A stretch of DNA of 64,000 bases from Thiothrix lacustris DSM 21227 (GTDB lineage: Bacteria; Pseudomonadota; Gammaproteobacteria; Thiotrichales; Thiotrichaceae): the NCBI RefSeq assembly GCF_000621325.1, contig NZ_JHYQ01000018.1, positions 1 through 64,000 on the forward strand, written 5' to 3'. Below the pieces are notes generated by a model, which had not been told where the DNA came from, ran no database searches, and worked only from the letters and a program-made list of their open reading frames with translations. Positions 58,801-64,000 of this stretch are shown piece by piece; the first letter of the stretch is position 1; the number at the start of each line of letters is the position of its first letter. A program made the position numbers and the translations under genes.

Positions 58801-61800
58801 CAACTATTTTGCCTATAACGGTTATGGCGCAGTGTTTAGCTTAACCAACGCCAAAGGCTCCTCCTTCACTGCCAACTACATGGAAAATAATGGCCCGAAT
58901 GCCAACATTGGTTCATTAACAGGAGCACCAGACGGTGACGCGGTAGCGGTACTGGATCTGGCAGAAGTATTGATTGAAGGCAATTACATTCGTAACAGTA
59001 CAAACATGAATGGGGTACAAACTGACCTTGGCAAATCCGTTGAATTATCCAAGGCGACCAATACCATTATTCGTAACAACACCCTGCTCAATGGTTACAG
59101 TGCAGGCATTGGTGCATTCAACGGTACGACCAATAGCACCATTGAGAAAAACATTATCACGACTACCCGTGGTTCTGGCACCTCACCGACTGGCCCTGCC
59201 ATTCTGGTAAGTTCAGCCTACGCTGTTTCTTCTGGCATCACGATCAGCCATAACCATACATTTGCCAATAGTGGCTTAGGGATTGATCTGGATGCACGCA
59301 CAACGGTTGCCACAAGCACGGGGAATGGCATTACAATCAATGACGCCAGCGACGCTGATACTGGGCCGAATAGCCTGCTCAACTTCCCTATCCTATCGCA
59401 AATCGCCCCTGTGGGTGGCAATTTGACCATCAAAGGTTGTGCGCCAGCAGGATCGACGGTAGAACTGTTCGAAGCCGATGTCAGCACTGGTGGAGCGGCT
59501 ACCACAGGTGCCAACAAGTTCGGTAAAACGCAGGATTATGGCGAAGGCCAGACTTACCTTACCCGTTTTGTCGAGGGCAGTGGCTCCGATACTGATACGG
59601 CAACCTGTACCCTGCCAATCGATACCGATGGTAATAACCAAACAAGCATGAATGCCTTCAGCATCTCGATTCCATTACCGACAGGGATTACTTCAGGAGA
59701 TATGCTGACATCAACGGCTACCCTTGCCAGTACAGGTACATCTGAATTCTCACCGGCTCTTGTAGTCAGCGCGACAAGTAGCATCAGCGGCACGGTTTAT
59801 ACCGATGGCAATGGCAACAACACCTACGATTCCAGCACAGAATTTGGCATTAGCTCCATCACTGTCAACCTATTGAATGATGCGAATGGTGCCAACGTCG
59901 CGACCACTAGCACAGCGGCAGATGGCTCTTATAGCTTCAGCAATATCAATGCCGCACTGACTTACCGAGTTGCAGTAGACACAGCGGATACAGACTTGCC
60001 AACCGGCTCTACTATCCGCACGACCAATCCACTGACCGGTATCACGGTCACTGCGAGTGTAGCAACTGCAAACAAAAACTTCGGTTTTAACCCCCCACCA
60101 ACGGTGATCAAAACACCACCTGCTTACGCAGTTTGCAAAACCACCAGTGTTGAACAACTGGATGCATTCCAGTACGCGACAGCGACTGGCTCAGGAGCGA
60201 CCGGTACACCTAGCCTTACATATCAGGCGCCAACAGGTTCCAACCGCATGATGCTCGCTATTCTCAGTGTTGAACGTGACCATACGCCCACCACCCCGCG
60301 CGGCGACAACTTTGAAACCAGCAATCCAGGGGTTGTAATGCCGACACTGACCTTTGGTGGCGTATCGATGCAAAACAATGCCTTCAGTGCGGAGTCAGCG
60401 GGCAGCAGCAATAACTTTGCAGATGCAGAAGTTTCACGTAGCTATTACTTCTATACCCTATTTGACCTCAGCATTCCTGCTGGTGCGCAGAAACTGGAAG
60501 TAAGCGGTATCAATATCCCGAATAATGCTGGGGATGAGGCCATTCTCACCGTGGCTACCTTTGCGAATGTAGGGGCTGCGAATCCGATTGATACACCTGA
60601 CAGTGCGATAGATCGGATAGCACCTTTCAATATTTCGTTATCAGCCTCGCCAACAACGACAAACCAACCACCAGGCACCACCAACAGTGACAATATGCTG
60701 CTAGCATTTGGCTCATCTTCCCGAGCTGAAACACTGACTATTGGTACCGGCTGGAATAAACTGGCTGAAATTCAGGCGATCAATGGTAATGGTATTTATA
60801 ATACATCTTCTTCAGGTCGAACTAGTGGGCCATATACCGAAAATGATGGCCATACCTTACTGATACAAAGCATCAAAGGTGTATCTACAACACAAACGGC
60901 ATTAATGAGCAGTACCGCCAATAACATTGTTGGCTTAGGCATGCATGTATTTCGTCTAACGGCTCATGGTTGCGATTATGGTGATGCACCAGCCAGCTAT
61001 GGGGATGCTTACCACTCACAAAGCTGGAGCCGCCGTATCGGCACACAACGCGGTGATGCTGAAACTGCCACTTTAATAGGTACGAATGCCAACGGTGATG
61101 ATAGCAACGGTTTAGATGATGAAGATGGCGTTACCATGCCTGCATTGACTGCCGGACAATCTAGTACCATTAGCGTCAGTGTCGGAGGATCTGCCTATCT
61201 AAGTGCTTGGATTGACTGGAATGGTGATGGAGACTTCGCAGATTCCGGTGAAAAAATTGCCAACGATCTTCAAGATTCTGATGCGGATGGCATTATTCAA
61301 ATAACCACTAACGTTCCAGCAAATGCCACAACCAGCCAGACGTATGCACGCCTCCGCCAGTCTATCAATACAGGAGCAGATGCTACAGGTTGGGCTTCTT
61401 ATGGTGAGGTCGAGGATTATGCACTAACCATTACTGCACCAGCCTGCTCATTGGTCGTCACCACCACAGCAGATATTGATAATGCAGCCAATGGCTCAGG
61501 TTCATTGCGGGATGCTATCGAATGTGCAAACAGTAAACCAGGCACGGATACCATTACCTTCAACATGCCCAATACGGAAGCAGGTTTTACCAACCCAACA
61601 GGTGCAGGAAATGACTACTGGTCACTAGTATTGAACAGCCAGTTACCCAGCATTACCGAAGCGGTAACGATCGATGGCACAACCCAAACCACCAATAAAG
61701 GTAATACCAACGCAGGCAATGTCGCCAGCGCCAGCACCGTCGGTTCCAATGCTATTGCGATTGCAGCCGTCGCCGCACCAGAAGTGGAGATCGTCGGCCA

Positions 61801-64000
61801 ATGGTATGGCGCAGGGTTTGACATCAAAGCCAATAACGTCAACTTGTACGGGCTAGGTTTACGCAAATTTGACACGGATATTCGCTTGGACAAGGCTAAT
61901 ACTAGCGGCATATTGATGAGTGGCATGGCATTTGGGGTGAATCCTGTATCAGGCACTGACCCCGGTGCAGGCCAGCGCTCTAATCAACACATTGCAGTGA
62001 ATGCTTCCAATGTTAGCTTTGTGCTGACCAATAGCATTCTAGGTTATAACGACACCAAACGCGGTATTGTGACCGGCGAGAACAACAGTGTCTCCAACAT
62101 CACAGCCAACATCAGTGGCAACCATTTCGTTGGCGTTGGTCTATCCGGCAACAGCAATAATGCTGCGATTGAAATACTGCGCACCCAGAATCCGAGTGTG
62201 ATGATAGCAGGCAACCGCTTTGTCGGACGTGGCAAAGGCACTGCCAGCGACCTTGCGGTGGAGTTCAACGACTATGGCGGCGGTGATGTCACCTGCACGA
62301 CCTGTCTGGTAGAAAACAACGACATGAGTGGTTTCCACGATGGTGTGGGCTACTTTACCGACGCCAGCATGACGGGCTTAATCATCAGTAAAAACCGCAT
62401 CTTCGACAATACTGAATTCGCCGTTTTCTTGGGCAATGTCCAAAATGCCAGCGTGTCGCAAAACCAGTTGTACAACAATGGCAAGAGCGGTGTACTGATC
62501 AATAAGAATGCCGCCAAAGGCAATACCATCACTCAAAATAGCATTTACAACAACGGTGAAGTGGGTATTAATCTCGCGGGCGGCAATCAGGTTGATCCCG
62601 GTGGTATCACGCTGAATGATGCCAATGATACCGATAGCGGGCCAAATAACCTGTTGAATTTCCCCATTTTGAACCAAGTCATTATTGGCACAACCAATAT
62701 AACTGTACGTGGTTGCGCCCAAGCCGGGGCGGTGGTGGAAGTGTTTGAAGCCGATGTTAGCACCGGTGGTGCAGCTACCTCAGGTGCAAACAGCTTCGGC
62801 CTATCACGAGACTACGGTGAAGGCCAACGTTACCTCGCCAGCCTAGCAGAAAACAGCGCGGCTGATAGTGATAGCGGTGATTGCTCCCTACCCAGTTTTG
62901 ACGGTAACGATAATACTGGCATGAAGGCATTCCAGTTCACGATTGCGCTCCCCGCCGGTTTGACGGTAAACGATAAACTTACCGCAACCGCTACGTTGAC
63001 AGGCGTAGGAACCTCGGAGTTTGGCCCAATGCTAACCACGGAAGGTGCACCACCCAGCGTTGGCGGTGGCTCTTGCGCGGCAACGGGCGGAACAGACATC
63101 CTGTTTATCGTGGATAATTCCGGCTCTATTACCACATCGGAGTACACAGACTTTGCCAACACGATTCAATCGGTTGGTTCAAAACTGCTGACGACTAACC
63201 CAGCGAACCGTATTGCTGTTGCCCACTTCGGTGGCCCTAGCGACTCGTTGACCAGCGGTGGGCAATATGTTTACTTCGAACGAAACTTCTCCAGCACGAC
63301 CATGAATACACCCATACGCCAATTTGGTGAAAATGGTGCTTACGACGCGAATTGGTGGGCTGATCACCTTGCCGGTGCTTTGCAACAGATCCGTTACGGA
63401 CTGGATGGCAATACAGGCACAAGCTCCAACTATATTGTTAGCCCGATCAAAGAGCTGTCACGAAACCTTACCTCACCGTTGCAAATTGTACTGATGACCG
63501 ACGCAGTACGTTACGGCGATTATGTGCCAAATGACATTACCATGCTGATTGACCCGGCTGGTTCTGGTGCTGAACCGGATGATGGCTCTAACTTTACAGT
63601 TTATAACGAGTTAAAAGCGCAGGGCATTAACTTCTCAGTCGTCAGCTTCAACCCTGACCCAACTGATATTGCAACTTCAGCAGCCATTGCTTCGGTCGGA
63701 GGCACTTACACAGGCTCGATTGAAGCGAACCCCAAAGACCCGGCTGGTTCACAAACGACACCTCGACGTTTCGTTTCGGTCACCTCTGGCTTCCAGTTAA
63801 CAACAGCCCAGATTGACGAATTGGTGGAAGGTACGGCTATTTGTAGCAGTAACATCTCCGGTTTAATCTTCGAGGATATCCACTACGGTGGTGGTGCAGC
63901 ACGCCCAGCCAGCGCGTCTGGCACCGTCAGTGTGGCGGGTGCAACTATTGAAGTTTATGGGAATACCGGCAACTACATTGCCAGCGTATCCTCGAATGCC
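52808..64000 (+). CDS. Giant secreted modular adhesin-like protein (GEVED, SdrD-B, beta-helix, vWA), runs off the window
   Basis: One frame of 3,731 codons from ATG 52808 with no stop before 64000; the C-terminus is not visible. Signal peptide: PSLPKARMP then FALQILLMLLLLVVHG, cleavage near residue 38 (TTQAAA-SC). Modules: unassigned beta domain 40-190; GEVED domains 192-362, 371-535 and 2722-2871, each with a Ca-type loop (IDFNRDGDF, IDFDQNGVF, IDWNGDGDF) and GEVEDY; a DNF-type beta domain about 560-800; SdrD-B modules about 806-918, 923-1018, 1496-1628, 2325-2428; a probable propeller-like region 1019-1495; a FEDVNYGGG module 1637-1790; parallel beta-helix regions after GSLRQFLLNA (about 1800) and GSLRDAIECA (about 2897); a vWA domain with MIDAS DNSGS at 3436-3440; a second FEDIHYGGG module from 3688. 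Likely a surface, sheath or holdfast adhesin. GC is visibly lower than in neighbours. Confidence 0.85.
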   Translation, partial: MKPSLPKARMPAGSLGFALQILLMLLLLVVHGTTQAAASCPTGMTLSTDAGNAASVILDTGVDYETQATGAPSATNTTPSSSNSALVAAGDTLGLDLDKIIPEGSTIEISLGRNNSSGRVRIEMSLDDNTYTSVGTFGASGTLGTGTTSKLGRINVTIPTGSARYIRFIREAGGVWIDAVSYTEICTVSTPYDYGDAPDTANGTSSSNYETLKTDNGPRHIITPGLNLGATVDADNGTLQNLAANADDTSGTTDDEDGLIAPPIIPTTSGQPYTLTSYVNNTIGSAAYLSVYIDFNRDGDFLDAGEKASTQTLYGSNYVNSVFTTPTGLTPGVVYARLRLSFDEAAANSPVGAASSGEVEDYALTVSSAPYYDFGDAPTSYGSAQHTINSNIYLGSIGPDAEAANQPTYNASGDGIDEDGAPRQTQNLAITLFPILKVNTSSYSVDVRATNTTGTSGKLYGWIDFDQNGVFDLDEAASVSAPNNTSGTNLTLTWNSIPTDIKVGTTFIRLRLTTDTSVTLSKPTGNASNGEVEDYPIAVALDIPPNSPTVTIIKGDTSASCASTLFTDNFDDLPNDKYFGEYTSATPYVIRNWTATGGGVDTYARTLSVGAYAATQGISIYFGNGTVRRVSPEVGTGFTFDGNGKLTSALDAIELRDDADDTTPGYHSHEADWGPNPVKFSRTFTTVAGNKYRLYFSAIPEDAGNPTYASGIMRVDTPSGSIHFKAPGGQEGLQKYRIEFTATSTSSTISFINYGHISTDGGWCDPSSLISGAWCTANGHSVSKTANELIIDDVVIAAASACATSNISGFVYIDRNLNDSFNTATDGVLNNISVTLYDNNNTPATTDDDTVIATTSTASNGAYSFTDVSPSMHYRIEVDTHDTDLPTNAYSGTSNPLMDVTVASGSNLTNQNFGFDMTCEATAGQFGGLAFRDYNQNGIHESNEDGIAGVTVTAYDASNTAIANATTDVHGWYKLSGLTNGTQYRLEYTGLAVDLSSSAHGTDTATNVRFVTAAASCSNHYGVNDPVEYCQANPSVATYSYTQGDPAATNVGSYTSIHTFPYDASGTSYSQTIAAATKASIAQTGALWGMAYQKSSKTLFASAAIRRFAGLGSLGTGGIYKVDMSNPTANTGASPYIDIRNIGIPTGADIVRGTDACNTLANNPWGSAHDVAAWDAVGKIGIGDIDYDEANNKLWLVNLNDRKLYGIKNVTPSSTPTAADVLGGYSINLPSPYTCTSGTFRPWAVKYYRGNVYVGGVCDAASDPYTQSKVRGYVLKFNPANTAAGFSYVKDFALDQTRPDYSGYEATTQWNGWIPPADAIGWPYFHSPIIGNIEFDTDGSIIIGVIDRAGLQNGNNSYDEPSCTDTSLDYTTSRGDILRLCKTDTGYLSDSELGCSTNIPVNSKIQNEYYWGDMGPTYNSWESMNEISAGGLAMIPGSSQVLTNAFDAGEWGSNSVVWLNNTTGGADKSYYVTWTTTNKSAGMGELEVMCDQSPIEVGNRVWLDTDKDGIQDAGEAGINNVTVTLTCGTDTATTTTNAEGEYYFSNTTGGNTTFMDSGESCKLKINTSQANLSGYSLTTQNADSKTDNNSATDIRDSDAANNAGTAEISFTVGSNGQNNHGLDFGFTSLSGTSLSGKVFEDVNYGGGLGRSISSTGIAVIMGVRVELYDSTGAFITSSNTIDGGPYTFSNVANGNYYVRVVNDTIRSSRAGSNATERAIQTYRTDGTTAVNNEVGGRNPALVDSAANTTNQTLNTTTFKLSGGGQAQSVQPITVTGSAITGANFGFNFSTIVNTNDSGQGSLRQFLLNANLLSRTGISQVLPASIQADYSADTEVSIFMIPTSALSGGVATITLSNTNKLPALNRADVALDARTQTLNIGDTNPGTLGTAQTVGIDGLNVLPISRPEVAIDVSAITGSGAVYPLTINALRNHVRGFSLYGAITGGFSNPSAAVFVSDTGSATIKDNVFGALPDGSQPATAKQNRRFGFLSEGVSQVSGNYFAYNGYGAVFSLTNAKGSSFTANYMENNGPNANIGSLTGAPDGDAVAVLDLAEVLIEGNYIRNSTNMNGVQTDLGKSVELSKATNTIIRNNTLLNGYSAGIGAFNGTTNSTIEKNIITTTRGSGTSPTGPAILVSSAYAVSSGITISHNHTFANSGLGIDLDARTTVATSTGNGITINDASDADTGPNSLLNFPILSQIAPVGGNLTIKGCAPAGSTVELFEADVSTGGAATTGANKFGKTQDYGEGQTYLTRFVEGSGSDTDTATCTLPIDTDGNNQTSMNAFSISIPLPTGITSGDMLTSTATLASTGTSEFSPALVVSATSSISGTVYTDGNGNNTYDSSTEFGISSITVNLLNDANGANVATTSTAADGSYSFSNINAALTYRVAVDTADTDLPTGSTIRTTNPLTGITVTASVATANKNFGFNPPPTVIKTPPAYAVCKTTSVEQLDAFQYATATGSGATGTPSLTYQAPTGSNRMMLAILSVERDHTPTTPRGDNFETSNPGVVMPTLTFGGVSMQNNAFSAESAGSSNNFADAEVSRSYYFYTLFDLSIPAGAQKLEVSGINIPNNAGDEAILTVATFANVGAANPIDTPDSAIDRIAPFNISLSASPTTTNQPPGTTNSDNMLLAFGSSSRAETLTIGTGWNKLAEIQAINGNGIYNTSSSGRTSGPYTENDGHTLLIQSIKGVSTTQTALMSSTANNIVGLGMHVFRLTAHGCDYGDAPASYGDAYHSQSWSRRIGTQRGDAETATLIGTNANGDDSNGLDDEDGVTMPALTAGQSSTISVSVGGSAYLSAWIDWNGDGDFADSGEKIANDLQDSDADGIIQITTNVPANATTSQTYARLRQSINTGADATGWASYGEVEDYALTITAPACSLVVTTTADIDNAANGSGSLRDAIECANSKPGTDTITFNMPNTEAGFTNPTGAGNDYWSLVLNSQLPSITEAVTIDGTTQTTNKGNTNAGNVASASTVGSNAIAIAAVAAPEVEIVGQWYGAGFDIKANNVNLYGLGLRKFDTDIRLDKANTSGILMSGMAFGVNPVSGTDPGAGQRSNQHIAVNASNVSFVLTNSILGYNDTKRGIVTGENNSVSNITANISGNHFVGVGLSGNSNNAAIEILRTQNPSVMIAGNRFVGRGKGTASDLAVEFNDYGGGDVTCTTCLVENNDMSGFHDGVGYFTDASMTGLIISKNRIFDNTEFAVFLGNVQNASVSQNQLYNNGKSGVLINKNAAKGNTITQNSIYNNGEVGINLAGGNQVDPGGITLNDANDTDSGPNNLLNFPILNQVIIGTTNITVRGCAQAGAVVEVFEADVSTGGAATSGANSFGLSRDYGEGQRYLASLAENSAADSDSGDCSLPSFDGNDNTGMKAFQFTIALPAGLTVNDKLTATATLTGVGTSEFGPMLTTEGAPPSVGGGSCAATGGTDILFIVDNSGSITTSEYTDFANTIQSVGSKLLTTNPANRIAVAHFGGPSDSLTSGGQYVYFERNFSSTTMNTPIRQFGENGAYDANWWADHLAGALQQIRYGLDGNTGTSSNYIVSPIKELSRNLTSPLQIVLMTDAVRYGDYVPNDITMLIDPAGSGAEPDDGSNFTVYNELKAQGINFSVVSFNPDPTDIATSAAIASVGGTYTGSIEANPKDPAGSQTTPRRFVSVTSGFQLTTAQIDELVEGTAICSSNISGLIFEDIHYGGGAARPASASGTVSVAGATIEVYGNTGNYIASVSSNA
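59336..59757 (+). repeat. Internal duplicated block, copy 1
   Basis: Residues about 2177-2317. It shares with 62609-63032 the blocks DADTGPNSLLNFPIL / DTDSGPNNLLNFPIL, GCAPAGSTVELFEADVSTGG / GCAQAGAVVEVFEADVSTGG, and TATLASTGTSEFSP / TATLTGVGTSEFGP. DNA is also similar (GAAGCCGATGT-AGCAC-GG). It follows a beta-helix in both places. Confidence 0.85.
62609..63032 (+). repeat. Internal duplicated block, copy 2
   Basis: Second copy of the block at 59336-59757, residues about 3268-3409, just before the vWA domain. The duplicated unit is a beta-helix end plus an Ig-like cap. Confidence 0.85.

Noticed and set aside
53811-61856. Several 60-113 residue plus-strand ORFs inside the giant gene
   Set aside because: All are in the same alternative frame within a continuous long reading frame and show repetitive threonine/proline composition.

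Overview
The window looks like chromosomal DNA of a filamentous sulfur-oxidising gammaproteobacterium, most likely Thiothrix or a close Thiotrichaceae relative. This rests on gammaproteobacterial gene orders (nadD-rsfS-rlmH-maf-rng-yhdP-nit-tldD; accB-accC-prmA; lptD-surA-pdxA), a DsrS-type protein of the reverse Dsr sulfur-oxidation pathway next to a siroheme synthase, and a very large secreted adhesin-like protein. No 16S rRNA gene is present, so the genus is inferred from content.

Layout. 1-283: right end of an IS200/IS605-type element (TnpB C-terminus plus end hairpin). 280-3641: gene families often seen beside photolyases (DUF2452-like, TIGR03643/DUF2805, short-chain dehydrogenase, HNH protein, ABC1 kinase), arranged around a promoter/leader that recurs at 10271. 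3718-4535: a toxin-antitoxin pair. 4742-9154: yjdM, then the SUF iron-sulfur operon on the minus strand (sufB-sufC-sufD-sufT-sufE, without sufS). 9242-15242: a nucleotide-sugar-epimerase-like protein, a small unknown protein under the recurring leader, lon, an unknown protein and a DEAD-box helicase. 15336-17109: pckA behind four TTGTCGACA-type palindromes. 17251-17338: tRNA-Ser(UGA). 17477-19178: purM-purN. 19180-30314: a long minus-strand series, ppnP, pmbA, tldD, nit, yhdP, rng, maf, rlmH, rsfS, nadD. 30433-34475: dsrS, two small unknown proteins, cysG, an S24-like protein and an ArsC-like protein, probably one operon. 34493-40205: dapE, an AT-hook coiled-coil protein, lptD, a SurA reduced to its chaperone core, pdxA. 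40418-45066: an anchored unknown protein, holA, a secreted peptidoglycan-binding protein, a HerA-like ATPase, aroQ. 45053-52557: accB-accC-prmA, a DUF3426 protein, dksA, gluQRS, and small metabolic genes. 52808-64000: one reading frame of 3,731 codons that leaves the window still open.

How the genes work together. SUF genes build Fe-S clusters. CysG makes siroheme, the cofactor of sulfite reductases including reverse DsrAB, so its linkage to DsrS points to sulfur-globule oxidation. lptD and the SurA core serve outer-membrane assembly. The giant protein has a signal peptide, three GEVED modules, SdrD-type B modules, two parallel beta-helix regions and a von Willebrand A domain; it is probably a cell-surface or sheath/holdfast adhesin.

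Most notable observations: the duplicated leader at 1171 and 10271, a short palindromic element inserted in frame inside maf, a SurA lacking both parvulin domains, the four-site operator array before pckA, and the giant modular protein with an internally duplicated block.
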